Below, piece by piece: positions 31,858-42,982 of a stretch of DNA of 64,000 bases. The notes beneath the pieces were generated by a model, which worked only from the letters and a program-made list of their open reading frames with translations, was not told the origin of the DNA and did not search any database. The translations under genes and the position numbers were made by a program. The stretch is from NCBI GenBank assembly GCA_023014485.1, contig JAJOZX010002711.1, positions 58,501 through 122,500 of the forward strand, in the 5' to 3' direction. This DNA comes from Bathynomus jamesi. Its lineage: Eukaryota; Arthropoda; Malacostraca; Isopoda; Cirolanidae. Numbering within the stretch: the first letter of the stretch is position 1; every line of letters begins with the position of its first letter.

Positions 31858-34580
31858 TAGGGTGTCTCATTAATACATAGAAATTTTTTTTTTCGATTTT
31901 CTCTTGCTCGCGAATGCTGCCCCGATTTCAATAGGCATAGAAGGTCCTAAAAATCGAAAAATGATGGGAATCGAACAGTATTTAGAGGTCACTCAAGTTT
32001 AATACTTTCTTGTAGCTATTTAGGAAAAAAAAGAAATTTCTATCATTCTCTTATTCCTCTTTATTTCTGAACAAAAATGAAAATAAACGAAATGCACCTT
32101 TCATTAATTGAAATAAGCGCGTATAAATGGATTGTTTTCATCATCAATCTGTCCTACACTACTTGATTTTACTCTTCAAGCTCTCCTTCGTCTTGACGGG
32201 GATCAACTTCTGGTGAGCCCGAACCACCTTGAGGACGAATTGCTTCTGCTTCTCATCACGCGTGATGGTGGAATTGAATCTTTTCATCAAAGCGATACCA
32301 CGCTCGGCGGCGTCATTGACCACCTTCAGGGCTTTCACCCTCTTTTGCGCCGTGATCCAATCCTGGTCATTGATCCAATCCTCTGGATCTTTCATGAGGA
32401 AGGTGGGAGACTCAGATTCTGGAAGGATCGCGCGGAAGAAGACTTCTTTTGTTCTCCGGGTGACGAAGAGCTCGATGGATTGCTGTGGATTGAAGTTCTT
32501 CGGATCGATCCGCTTGAGTCCTTTCTTCGTGGCGGGGGATTGAAGTCGTTGGACCATCTTTAGCTTCGTGTCCTTTGGAGTGCGGTCGTCAAAGAAACCA
32601 AGCCCCACGAGATCCTCTGAGAGGTACCACAGGTGCCTTTTCAAGGCCATGGATGCCGTGTGGCTGACTTCCTTGTCAGGGTAGGCCTCGAGCAGGCGAA
32701 GGAACTCTAGGTCGTTCAGTGGAGCTCGATTCGAGACCATTGCCTCATTCCACTGCTTCACGTACGCGAGGGAGATGAACAAACACAGCCGCCGAAGTCC
32801 TCCTTCTTCCCTGGCTGTCAGGTCCAGTTGGTGACGGAACATGAAAATCTTGAGGGCATAGATGGCTTTGGCCATCCATCTGGCGTGTGATAGGCCCCAG
32901 GCTGACGAAATCCCCCTGGACCTGACCGCCAAGGAAGCGGTAGGAAAGGATGAGGAGTTCACGGTAGTCTTCTCGGGATGTGTGCCGTGGGAAAGCGTCT
33001 GCTGCAGGTATTTCTTCATGGAAGACGCTTGATTTGCCCAGTTGTCAGTTGTTGGGGATTGCTTTCGTCACCGATGGACAAGAATGACCCTTTGTCAATG
33101 GAGGCCCACCGCTGTTGAAATCTTTTGAAGAGGAGAATGTCAGGGGAAGAGGACGGCCCCAGACATCGCACGAAGACATCCTTGTGTAAGATCTCCAAGA
33201 CGTGGTGACGGCAAGCCAACCACAACATGGGACGGCCAAACTCCTGCTCAATGCGAACGCAAGCACCTTGGATCATCCCAGCGTTCACAGCTGTGGTGTC
33301 GAATCCCAGTCCAATGATTTGCTCCGAAATGCCAAAAGCCTGGACTTCCTGGAGTACGGCTGCAGCCTGTTCTTTTCCAGTGCCGTCCACCGCAACGGGT
33401 ACACCAAGAAGCTCCTCGACTCCATCGCCCTCACCACAACAGCAATCCGGTCAACCTCCTCCTTCTCCTTGGCGATATCTTCCAACAGTTTCCCATCCCA
33501 GTGCAAGACTAAAGGACCAGAAGCTTCGAACTTTCGGGTCAACTCTCCCATCTCCTTTCGGATCTTGTTCCGTGTTCGATGAACAGTTGCTGGCGAGATT
33601 ACCAGGTCATCCAGGTCATGACCCAAACTCTGAGCTGCTGCTGCAAAGGACGACGTTGCTTGTCTCACGGACATGTTGTCGCGATCCCAAGCAGCGATGA
33701 GATTCGGGTCCGTGAGGGCATTCATTCGCCTTTTCTTTTGAATCTGGGCCTTGCTGGTGCTGGGAGCTTGGTACGTCTCGTCGTCATCATCCTCGTCTTC
33801 CGTGTTCATTTCAGTGCTGCTACCATCCACCTCCAAGATCGCTACCTCCATGAGCTGTGTCACCCCAGCATCCCATTTACTCTTCCTAGCCGTGGCTGCA
33901 AGATCCCTCTTCCGCTTCACAGCTTTCTTCTTCGCTGTCTTCTGGTCCACCCCCGCAAGACTTGACGACATCCTGTCTTCCCTCTGCGAGGTGAGAAAAT
34001 CCTTGTCCTCCTGAGGGACCTTGGAGGAGGATAGCGCGGAGGAGTGAGCCACGTCAAAGACGTCTTCCAAATCCGACTTGAACATCCCCTCCTTGTACCG
34101 GTAACCCTCTTGCGGCTTTGTCCTGTTCTTCTTGAGTGCGTCGTAGGTATCGATCAACTTCGCCAGCTTCTCCCCTGCGTACTTCTTGGTGGTAGTTGGT
34201 ATGTTGGCATTCTCCCAGATGGGCCAGATGGTTTCCACCACCAGGCGAATGCTCTCCGATTTGGTCTTCCTTCCCTCTTGGTCTTGGTGGTGGTGGAAGT
34301 AAAGGAGCAGGCATTGCTCCTTCGATGGAAGTCGTGGACAAACAATCGCTGCAATTGGGGCCTTGTCCAGCAACCACAACTGGTTTCCTGCTCTAGTAAC
34401 CATCACCTGCGAAAGAGAAGAAAATCTTGTATAAATGAAACAGAAGTGGCGAACTTGAGTGACCCCTAAAAATCCTCCTACAGCTGTCAAATTTTGTGAT
34501 AACAATCCTTTATAAAGGTGTAATACGGGCAAGCGTCGCCCCGACCCGAAATCCTCCATTCGTATATTTGAGACACCCTA
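31858..34580 (-). mobile_element. DDE-type transposon, TAGGGTG termini (element T2)
   Basis: Ends tagggtgtctca at 31,858 and the complement ending at 34,580, flanked by the exact 8-bp duplication atacagaa (31,850-31,857; 34,581-34,588). Length 2,723 bp; carries one GC-richer transposase pseudogene. Deepest member of a Polinton > mariner > MITE > T2 nest, so the most recent of the four insertions. Confidence 0.88.
32159..34404 (-). pseudogene. T2 transposase (divergent relative of T1/T3)
   Basis: Main frame from MVTRAGNQLWLLDK (34,404) down: ETIWPIWENANIPTTTKK, DLEDVFDVAHSS, EDKDFLTSQREDRMS, basic KKKAVKRKRD, and LVLHWDGKLLEDI (about 33,500). After a frameshift near 33,390: GLGFDTTAVNAGMIQGAC (about 33,300) and ACRHHVLEILHKDVF. 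After another at 33,016: ARWMAKAIYALKIFMFRHQ and NDAAERGIALMKRFNS (about 32,300). The D (HWDGK), D (FDTTAVNAG), E (AAERG) order parallels T1 and T3. GC content is clearly higher than in flanking DNA. Confidence 0.7.
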
Positions 34581-35306
34581 ATACAGAATATTACATAACC
34601 CCGTCCCTTTTTTGCCATCCCAATGTCCCGTTTTTGTCTCAAGGAAATATGGTCAGCCTAACTTTAGGTGAGTCTCTTTCCCAATTTTGGACGAAATCAT
34701 TCGGTCTTTCGTCTGCCCAAATTCGACAGTTATGGCGATTTACTTTTCCACACGTATGGAAAGTGCTTTCATCACTAAAGAGAATGTTGTCCATTAAATT
34801 ATCACTCCAGATTTGTTCTACGAGATCAGCACACACAGCACTTCGTCGAGGGAAATCTTCCTCATGTAAATCATGTAAAACCTGCAAATGATAGCTTTTC
34901 TTCTGCAAATTAACTTTCAGAATTTTGTGCACAGATGACGTCGGGAGGCCGAGTCTGTGTGATGCAGCATGAACGGACGTACGTGGCTCCTCAGTGATAA
35001 TTCCGCGTACTGCATTCACGGTAAGATCTGACATACACGGTCGTCCTGATCTTGCTTCATCATTTACAGATCCCGTTCGTTTAAATTTGTTCACCAATTT
35101 TCGTATTGTCTTGTCTATTGGCCCCGGCTTATGAAATCTCCTTCTAAACTTCTCTCTGATGTCATTGTATTTCTTTCCCTCGATTCGCCAAATTACTATT
35201 GCCACACGCTCTTCTTCTTCTGTATTCATTCTAAGGGCTTCTGAAAAGAAAAATAGAAAAAAATAATTATTTCACAAAAATAGATCCTGACTTTATGTAC
35301 ACCCTG

Positions 35307-35545
35307 TATATATCCCAATGTATATTTATTTCCATTAATTCGCCTAAATAAACAGAATGATGTATTGCCGTTTTATTTATTCCTTTTCGTTTGTACAAGG
35401 TATTTAATTATATCAATTGGGTGGTTTCTAAAGCGAATTTCTAAACCAGAATATATGCTTTAATTAAATAAATAGCGCAAACTGGCAACTCAGCCTTCTA
35501 AGTCAATTGGCGGAAGAAGTCAGAATATATGCTTTAATTAAATAA

Positions 35546-35642
<97 letters not shown>

Positions 35643-36163
35643 ACAACATGGATTAAGTCAGAATATATGCTTTAATTAAATAAATAGCGTGAACTGGCTA
35701 CTCAACCAGATACGCCAACTGGTGGTAAGAGAGAGAAATAAACATGATCGAGTGTTGCAATAACGGGATCCTATTTGTTTACGTTTAATAGCTCTGTCTA
35801 TTGGGCCGTATTTAGAGACCTTGTCGGTCTACCAGGAGTTAGTAAGTAAGGCGGTGGTGGAGGTGGTTGGTGGGTTGTGTGTAATAGTTTCGTCACCAAT
35901 CGTCTAAGATTGGACGCTTGGTTGTAGCCCTCATATCGGTTACGTGGTGTTGATGGGATGAGCTCCTAAAAAGTCTCAGCCCTCATCTCACTATGTGCTG
36001 TTGATGGGATGAGCTCCTAAATGTCGTAGCCCTCATCTCACCATGTGCTGTTGATGGGATGGGATGTGATGCTTTTTTTGTGTGGTGGTTGTACTCATAT
36101 ATATCTTGCTATTAGGGTTTTGCATGCAGCAATCAGTTTATATATATATATATATATATATTT

Positions 36164-36216
<53 letters not shown>

Positions 36217-36480
36217 ATAGGGGCTTTATGGGCGTACAGTCGGTGAGTGTATGGACGTTTGTGTGCGCTTTTAATTCGCTCGAAGGTTATTAATATATAT
36301 ACAGGCCATTTACGCCTTCTAAGAAGCCTTCTAAGCCAACTGGCTGATTAAGCCAGAATATATGCTTTAATTAAATAAACAGCGCAATCTAGCAACTCAG
36401 CCTTCTAAGCCAACTGGCTGATTAGGTCTCCTATAAGACAACGGCGGCTCGGCTGAAGTCTTAATATGCGCTTGGCAGCT
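35307..36480. repeat. Polinton A subterminal region with 40-70 bp repeats and microsatellites
   Basis: Repeated units of cagaatatatgctttaatta followed by aataaa(t/c)agcg and ctggcaactcagcc occur at about 35,449, 35,521, 35,660, 36,354 and, in part, 36,410. (GA)n lies at 35,549-35,638 and (TA)n(GT)n at 36,138-36,214. A 50-bp unit with gttgatgggatgagctccta is repeated at 35,948-36,060. Copy B has similar gaattaaatacatggcgc units in its subterminal DNA. No gene. Confidence 0.8.
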
Positions 36481-36751
36481 GCCAGGCGAACACCTCTCCT
36501 CCTCTCTCCTCTGTCTTAGGTTAGGTCTCCCTCTTTGGGGGGTTCATTGCAGCTTGGGAGATAACTCCGCCTCCAAGTTGCATAACCCTTGTTGCTACCC
36601 CATTTCGGGGGTGCCTTGCAACAAAGTGGGTGGGGCTGCAACAAAGGGGTCGGGGTTGGCACTGTGGGGGTTGGTACTGTGGTGGGTGGGGGTGGCACTC
36701 TTGCAACATTTGCAAATGCATTGCACTCTTCCTTTCTGCGGCCATCCTACT
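36481..36751. repeat. Right terminal inverted repeat of Polinton A
   Basis: Shares with both ends of copy B: gataactccgcctccaagttgc-type sequence, gcaacaaag/ggggttggcac units and the terminal ttgcactcttcct block ending in CTACT. ORFs here are artefacts of G/C-rich repeats. Confidence 0.75.
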
Positions 36752-36829
36752 AGACTAGACTCTTCCATAATTTGAGCAGGATATTGCTTTTCTGCTGCGG
36801 AAGCTCCTCCAGATGATTCCCATTATTTT

Positions 36830-37300
36830 TCTAGCCGTTGCAATTTGATGTTATAGTGCTCTCTGAATTCTGCATTCGACGACATTATTACTCCAAAATC
36901 CCTGACTTGTGGATTTGGTATTATCTGTTTGGCTTGCGGAGTTTTGTACCCTTTTTTTACTGTAGTTCCTTGTTATTATCATATCTTAGAAGTTGGAATT
37001 TTTCTTCGTTGAACTTCATATTGTTGTCTTCTGCCCACTAGAAGAGTGTTTCAATGTCGTTTTGTAATCTTTCTATGTTATCTTCGTTCAATATTTCCTT
37101 GCATATCTTTGTGTCGTCTGCGAAACATGATACAATACTGTCATTAATATCTGCATCAATATCTGCAATCATTATTATGGACAGCAAGGGCGCTAGTACT
37201 GTCCCTTGTGGGACAGAGCTCTCTACTTCCGAGACTTCCGATTTGACTCCATTTACCACCACTCTTTGTTCTTTGCGTCAAGAAATTAAATATCCATCTT
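36830..37300 (-). pseudogene. LINE RT fragment (same family as 8-10 kb)
   Basis: Minus strand: VESSVPQGTVLAPLLSIIM and CFADDTKICKEI (catalytic FADD), then sequence matching the NMSFNPEKFQLLRY region of the larger copy at about 36,985-37,020. Truncated on both sides and beginning at (TA)n near 37,310. Confidence 0.75.
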
Positions 37301-37369
37301 CCCAGCTTTCCAGTATATATATATATATAATATATATTATATATATATATACATATATATATATATACA

Positions 37370-37690
37370 GGGTGTCCAAGAATTATCTGTACAACTTTTG
37401 GCTGTTATTAAAAGTCAACCATGAAGTGTAGAAATTCCAGTGTTGTTCCATTTTACAGAGAATCTCATTAAGTTTTTTCTGATACCACGTTTTGACAAGT
37501 TTTTTAGAAATGTACGCGGGTGACAGACATTGATGATTTAAAAGCAAGAATCACAGCTGCTATTGAGCGAATTGATGTGGATATGCTGCAGCGTACATGG
37601 CAACATTTGGAGTATCGATTGGATGTTTTGCGAATCTCTAATAGTGCAAATATCGAATGTTTGTAACAACGTTACTTTAATAAAAGAAAC
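37370..37690 (+). mobile_element. Mariner remnant
   Basis: Starts cagggtgtccaagaattat after TA. The C-terminal coding end is present at 37,520-37,666 (VTDIDDLKARITAAIERID, MLQRTWQHLEYRLDVLR, TAA). The internal part is deleted. The right terminus is not seen. Confidence 0.6.
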
Positions 37691-38100
37691 TTTTGAAAAT
37701 ACAGATTCTAAATAATCTTGTTTAAGAATTTTACGTGTGTTATCAAGAATTTTATACAAAATTCATTGTTCGTTTTTAGTGTCACTTTTATTGTTTTAAA
37801 GCTTGTTAATTGTTCGCTTTTGTTTCATAATAGTCATTATGGTTTTTAATTGTAACTTTTAGAATTTTGTTAGTGTGACTTGTTTTTAATGCTTGTGGAT
37901 TTTTTCCCTATTTTAATTTGTTAATGTCATTATGGTTTTTAATATTATGTTTTTAACTTTTTAGAATTTTTGCTGAGGATGAGCATAGTTGTGCTTGAAA
38001 CGTTGCAATATACAAAATATAGTCCCTTTCCAACTTGATGGATGTTTCTTTCCTTCTTGTCTGTTGCTTTCTGCTTAAATTGAAATTGAAGCTTGCCAGA
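37691..38100 (+). other. PLE-like tail with hammerhead-like core
   Basis: AT-rich untranslated-type sequence leading to the core at 37,973-38,000, then acgttgcaatatac, the same arrangement as the PLE-1 tail at 2,400-2,520. No ORF. Confidence 0.5.
37973..38000 (+). ncRNA. Hammerhead-like core, PLE tail
   Basis: CTGAGGA, T, GAGCA-TAGTTG-TGCTT, GAAAC. The stem differs in sequence from that at 2,477 but keeps pairing. Stem III is not obvious. Confidence 0.4.
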
Positions 38101-38146
38101 AGCGGCCTTCACCAATATATATATATATTATATATATATATATACG

Positions 38147-38203
38147 GATTTTGCTAAAGCTTTCGACAAATGCGATCATGGTATAATAGCACATAAAATG
38201 AAT
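38147..38203 (+). pseudogene. LINE RT scrap
   Basis: DFAKAFDKCDHGIIAHK in frame, identical in type to the YTDFAEAFDKCDH motif of the 8-10 kb LINE. It joins directly to a mariner fragment at about 38,200. Confidence 0.75.
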
Positions 38204-38204
38204 A

Positions 38205-38668
38205 TCAATTAGATAGAGTGAAAGATATACTTTCCAACAAGATGGGGCACCTGCTCTCAGAGCACGCCAAACTGTCACATTCCTTAAGAACGAAACCGGA
38301 TTTTATCGAACCCAATATGTGGCCGGCTAGTAGTTACGATCTTTCCCCACTAGATTATGGTGTTTGGGAAGCCCTGAAGTCCAAAGTTTACATCCTTGGT
38401 ACCAATATAAGAGACAGATGAACTACGCGAAAGAATTCTCCTCGGCTGGGAGAAGGTGTCTCAACGATATGTAAACAGGTGTATTGATCAGTGGCGTCCA
38501 CGTTTGGAGGCCTGCGTTGAGCAGGAAGGGGGACACGTCGAGCAACTTCTCAATTAAAGCGAGCAACATGCTAAGGTAAGCATCTATGAAGTTTGGGAGC
38601 TCTAGTCCCCTTACTTTGTTTAATATGACAGTTTACCTCGAAGAGATCACTTTTTTACCCACCCTGTA
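38205..38668 (+). pseudogene. Mariner-family transposase C-terminal fragment
   Basis: Contains the decayed QQDGAP region, FIEPNMWPASSYDLSPLDYG and VWEALKSKVY, then a frameshifted C-terminus and the end repeat (cttttttacccaccctgta at about 38,650-38,668). Close relative of 7,666-7,865, with the same left junction. Confidence 0.7.
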
Positions 38669-38746
38669 TATATATATATATATATATACTGTATATGTAA
38701 TGAAAAATTATTTCACGAAAGTGACACGTGAAAAATATTTATGATG

Positions 38747-38960
38747 AATAAAACCACGAAGGGAAAAGAAACACAAAGTGGTGCTCAAGCGCTTTCGTCT
38801 AATGACATCCTCAGGAACACTGGAGTTTGAACCTTGAACGAACCTTGAACCTTGAACGAGCCTTGAACGATCCTTTCACTCCAGTGTTCCTGAGGATGTC
38901 ATTAGACGAAAGCGCTTGAGCACCACTTTGTGTTTCTTTTCCCTTCGTGGTTTTTTCATC
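38747..38960. repeat. Inverted pair of PLE-type tail repeats
   Basis: 38,747-38,826 (minus) and 38,872-38,960 (plus) are the same ~80-bp tail in opposite orientation with a ~46-bp spacer of aaccttgaacga units. Each holds a CTGAGGA...GAAA core (38,793-38,814 minus; 38,890-38,911 plus). The pair can form a long hairpin. Confidence 0.8.
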
Positions 38961-39026
38961 ATGTATATGTAATGTATATATATATATATGAAAATTATTT
39001 CACGAAAGTAACACGTGAATAATATT

Positions 39027-39105
39027 TATGATGAAATAACCACGAAGGAAAATGGAACACGAAGTGCTCAGCGCTTTCGTCTAATGACATCCTCAGGAAC
39101 ACTGA
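39027..39105 (-). repeat. PLE-type tail repeat, copy 5
   Basis: Same tail as above on the minus strand with core at 39,075-39,096, bounded on the outer side by cacgaaagtaacacgtgaa, also present near 38,715. Confidence 0.7.
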
Positions 39106-39497
39106 AATTCAGGGTCGTACCAACCTGTGATCGCGCCCTGTGCAACGCATTCCTTATGCACCCCAACCCTATTAAATTCGGAAAATATACAAATTGATTT
39201 TGATAGAAATACATAATTATTTAATACATAAACAATACATAATTAATACATAATACATAATTAATTAAATATCCAAATTTCATTCTACGTAGCAGCTCTA
39301 AGACCAACAATTTGGCACCCCCAATACGTCGGCGCCTGGGCGGCCGCACCGTTCCCCCATGCCTTGGTACGGTCCTGCTGAAATTAAGAACAAGATCGAA
39401 ATTATGCATAGATCAGAAAGAAAAAAAAATAATTTGATTGGTGCAAAAAATATTTTAGGAGGGGCATACAATTCACGTGGAGTAGCTACCAGAATTT

Positions 39498-39560
39498 TAG
39501 CCCCTTGCCCTTTCCTATCTAAATCTGTTCTGAATGAATTCAAAATAAAATCCTGTTATT
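39498..39560 (-). pseudogene. PLE 3'-end coding scrap
   Basis: Minus strand MNSFRTDLDRKGQG matches the last residues of the PLE-2 protein (LNSFKTDLDKKGR). Too short to say more. Confidence 0.45.
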
Positions 39561-39700
39561 TTTAATTCATTTCGAATTCATTTTGGGCTTCCATTATGAA
39601 AAAGAAAAACTATAGCATTTGTCATTTACCATTACTTATTCGGACTATAGTTGATTTAATTCTCCCAGAAGAGTTCCTTGTTCCATGCACGGTTTGTGTG

Positions 39701-39701
<1 letters not shown>

Positions 39702-39747
<46 letters not shown>

Positions 39748-40390
39748 ATATTAATATATATATTATATACTTATATATATATAAAAAATGTATATATATG
39801 ATTTAGTGACAATATACTGTATATTGTAAAATTTTAGTTCACACGAAAGAGCAGTTAAATGAAGTACACTGTACTTATTTATTTATATGAAACACGGAGA
39901 CACATCATTAACGCTTTTATAATCCTTTGAATAATATATGTAATCATATCACATGCGTGCATAAACAAGTCCTAATTGTGGAGAAAGCAATTGATTATTT
40001 ATGGATTTCATTATACCACCATTCATTTCATATTAATTTATATTTTCTTTATGTTTGCTTTGGAAGTCCTACGTAGAAATTACGGTTTACGATTTGGTTT
40101 TTATTTGCCAAGTGAAATTACACTTTATTTTGGGAAGTAGAAATTTTTTGCCATTTTAGTTCTGTGACGAGTCTCATTCGGCGGCATTGTGTTGGTTAGT
40201 TGGTTGGCTCGTTGGTTCGGTTAACGTTCTTCATCCAATAGAAGGCAAAGCAGTGTATTGTGAAATTGAACATGAGTGTGTATTTAGCTGCGGTAATTTT
40301 GTGTATATAATTCGTCTAATGTGGGTTGGTTATATTTTCTTTTTATATTAAAATATAATTCTTTGTATTTTTTCTTCTTCTTCTTCTACC

Positions 40391-40433
<43 letters not shown>

Positions 40434-41529
40434 TATTATTATCATCTATAATTATCTCTAAAGGTAAACTGCCACTCGTTTTCTTATTTGATAGTTAAAA
40501 GACTCCTGGAGTTGTGTTTACATTTGTAAACAGCAACGGATAATCTATGTCAAAATCTTAACACGTTAAAACGTTTATTTAATTAATAATTATCCTTTAC
40601 TACAAATAAACGGATGAGAGAGTGATGTAACTTGTTTTCTAGTCATGGGCTGTATGTATATACACATTATACATACTGTATTCCACGAGAAGCATGAAAC
40701 AACATAATAATAAACTTACAATTATACACAAATGATTTGGTTGATGTAAAAGGTTTTATAACTTAATGATATTGTATAATGTGTACATATCCTAACGATA
40801 TAATACGAGATCCACCCCGCAAATATTTGGCAGTTTCACAGTACAGTATAGGATGGTTTACAGATTATGAATTGTCCAATCACGGATTAGAAAAGTGAAC
40901 TAGATATGACCTGTCTAATCAGAGACTATGTTCCATTTCTTCCAAGGCTGACCAATCAGAGGAAGAAAGTATCTTTACACCTGAAATCCTGTACTCGTAA
41001 ATGTACGATGGTAATGATATTGGATTTACGAGAGACATGAGAGACATGATCTGCACATAAACTTTAACTTTCAAAGAATTTATAAGTAATTAATTTCTCT
41101 TAAATTTACGCGACTCGAGAGAGAACTGTTAAACATCAACTTTCTTCACAAGATAAGTCTGTTCATTAAAAATTTTCACGCAGATAAAGACAAGTTACAT
41201 GTTTTAGGTTGATTCAGACTAAACTCGACACTTAATTTAACCTTTTAATGGGTGGAAGTTTTGAAGAGTTAAATTAGGAATGCGTGTATATGAAACAGTA
41301 CAAATTCGACTCGGTCCTTCATAAAAGGTTCCCTTCCATAACACTGTTCAACATTTTTTTTTCTCAGATGATAGTAGTTGTTTCCTTTGCATTTTTCATC
41401 TCTGATTGCGAAAATGATAACAAAATTTTGCTATCACGTCAGGTTTACGAGAAATTTCGGGCTCAATTCTTGACCAAATTTGTATATAGATGATAAATTG
41501 AAAAAAATTATTAAAACTGCATCAACCTG
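39702..41529. other. AT-rich intergenic DNA with microsatellites
   Basis: (TA)n at 39,702-39,790 and (ATT)n at about 40,391-40,443. I see no gene, tRNA or transposon end in the remaining ~1.7 kb. Confidence 0.6.
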
Positions 41530-42450
41530 AGTAGTATAGTGACAAAAAGGGAGAGTGCAGAAATGTTACGTAATGTTGCAAGAGTGCCACCCCACCCCCT
41601 TTGTTGCAAGAGTACCAACCCCCCCCCCTTTTTGCAAGAGTGCCCCACCCCCTTTTTTTGCAAGAGTGCCAACCCCCCCCACCCCTTTGTTACAAGAGTG
41701 CCCCCACCCCCCTTTGTCACCAACCCCACACACCCCTTGTTGCTAATCCCCGCCCCCTTTGTTGGGGGGAAAAAAAGAAAGAAAGAGGGGTATGCAACTT
41801 GGAGGCGGAGTTCTCCCCCAAGCTATTCCCCCAAAAGGGGCAAAAAGAGAGAGAGAAAGAGAGAGAGAGACGACAGGCCTTTGTTGCCAACCCCAAAATG
41901 GGGTTGCAAGAGGCATGCAACTTGGAGGCGGAGTTCTCCCCCAAGCTATTCCCCCAAAGGGCCAGAGAGAGAGAGAGAGAGTGCCAGCCTTTGTTGCCAA
42001 CCCCAAAATGGGGTTGCAAGGGGCATGCAGCTTGGAGGCGGAGTTCTTCCCAAGCTGAACCCCCCAAAGGGGCATACCTATCCTAAGGACGCCTCTTTGG
42101 GGAGGAAGGGGTTTCCTCACCCCCCAAAGGGGCATACCTATCCTAAGGGGCCCCTTTGGGGAGGAAGGGGTTTCCTCACCCCCAAAGGGGCATACCTATC
42201 CTAAGGGCGCCTCTTTGGGGAGGAAGGGTTTCCTCATCCCCAAAGGAGCAGAAAGAGATAGCAAGAGAGGAAGAGGAGGGTCTTTGCTCGGTTGACTGCC
42301 GAGCTCATATGGGTCCGTCGTCCAACAACCGACCTCTTATAGTGCCCCTAAGCAGCAGTTGGCTTAGGCCGCCAGTTGGCAGAGTTGCCAGATAGCATTA
42401 AATATTTATTTCTTCTATATATTATTGAATCAGTCGGCTGCTGAGTTGCC
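41530..42450. repeat. Left terminal inverted repeat of Polinton B
   Basis: Built of internal repeats: ttgcaagagtgcc units (41,576-41,720); about three ~105-bp units with caacttggaggcggagttct and (GA)n (41,786-42,060); and about three ~60-bp units with aaaggggcatacctatccta (42,063-42,240). The innermost part carries cagttggc/gagttgccag repeats. All ORFs here are by-products of these repeats. Confidence 0.85.
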
Positions 42451-42982
42451 AGACAACGCCATATATATAATTATTTCAGCCAGTTGGCTGCTGAGTTGCC
42501 TGATTCGTTATTTATTTTAAATAAGCTTATGTTACAGTTGGCTGAGCTGTCAGCCTCGTTACTTATCTATTCAATTACTCTGTTTTAGAAAATGATATAA
42601 ACGTGTTCAAGGAATAAATAAAACACCATTACAACGTTCTGTTTATTAATTATTGGTTATACAATAGTGTATATATATTATATATATGATCAAATAATTG
42701 AACGGGGAATATATAATCATGCAAATCATAGTATTAACTAAATATTAGAAAAATAATATTTATATTAATTGTATATAGTCGTACAAAACATGGAACATAT
42801 ATAATCATACAAAGCACAGTATTAATCAAATATTAGAAAAATAAAGTTATATCAAATGTTGTACAGAAAAAATATATTTATATTAATTATATTATCTAAA
42901 GTTATATTATCAATATTGGTACAGGAAAATATATACAAAACGTACAATCACATTATTATTACAGTAAAAATATATATTGTCT
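42451..42982. other. AT-rich Polinton B end
   Basis: No gene. Corresponds to copy A 30,936-31,136 and 35,307-35,410 (for example aaataaacagaa next to tttatttattcctt). Confidence 0.6.

Larger units (their letters stand above)
31728..34660. mobile_element. hAT-like MITE (~200 bp) split by a larger transposon
   Basis: Ends taggctgaccata at 31,728 and its complement ending at 34,660, flanked by the 8-bp duplication actttagg (31,720-31,727 and 34,661-34,668). After removing the element at 31,858-34,580 and its duplicated 8 bp, about 202 bp of non-coding sequence remains. An 8-bp duplication and tag-type terminus fit hAT-derived MITEs. Confidence 0.78.
31235..35229 (-). pseudogene. Mariner-type transposase, split by nested elements
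   Basis: N-terminal part 35,229-34,669: helix-turn-helix region (DKTIRKLVNKFKRTGSVND, RSGRPCMSD), VHKILKVNLQKKSYHLQ and the first catalytic D in ILFSDESTFH. C-terminal part 31,727-31,235: QHDGAPCHYAKIVQDYLN (second D) and WPARSPDLTPLDFFAWG (third acidic residue D). Insertion lies after SPKV. An extra T in a run near 31,675 also breaks the frame before FFFAEATVTG. Dead but recent-looking. Confidence 0.85.
31137..35306 (-). mobile_element. Mariner/IS630-type transposon containing nested insertions
   Basis: Ends cagggtgtacataaagtca at 31,137 and its near-perfect complement ending at 35,306, with TA on both sides (31,135-31,136 and 35,307-35,308). Removing the nested material (31,728-34,668) leaves about 1.23 kb, a normal mariner length. 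It sits near the right end of Polinton A. Confidence 0.88.
14700..36751 (-). mobile_element. Polinton/Maverick copy A (left terminus missing, four primary insertions)
   Basis: Gene order from the left: protease, capsid, pX-like, penton, integrase, PX, small ORF, ATPase (all minus), then polymerase and genes alpha, beta, gamma (plus). The same order is found inverted in copy B. The right terminal repeat is present at about 36,300-36,751 and ends gcactcttcctt then CTACT, matching copy B's AGTAGT end. I find no matching repeat on the left; the element stops somewhere near 14,700-14,870. Insertions at 18,658, 20,421, ~24,345 and 31,137 add about 8 kb. All main genes carry frameshifts. Confidence 0.88.

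Noticed and set aside
39790..41529. Host gene in the largest transposon-free interval
   Set aside because: No open frame beyond chance length and no splice-supported exon found.
41539..42395. Several long ORFs on both strands in the Polinton B left end
   Set aside because: They arise from GC-rich tandem repeats without stops and have Pro/Arg-rich, shifting low-complexity translations. The same holds for 60,554-61,273 and 36,516-36,775.
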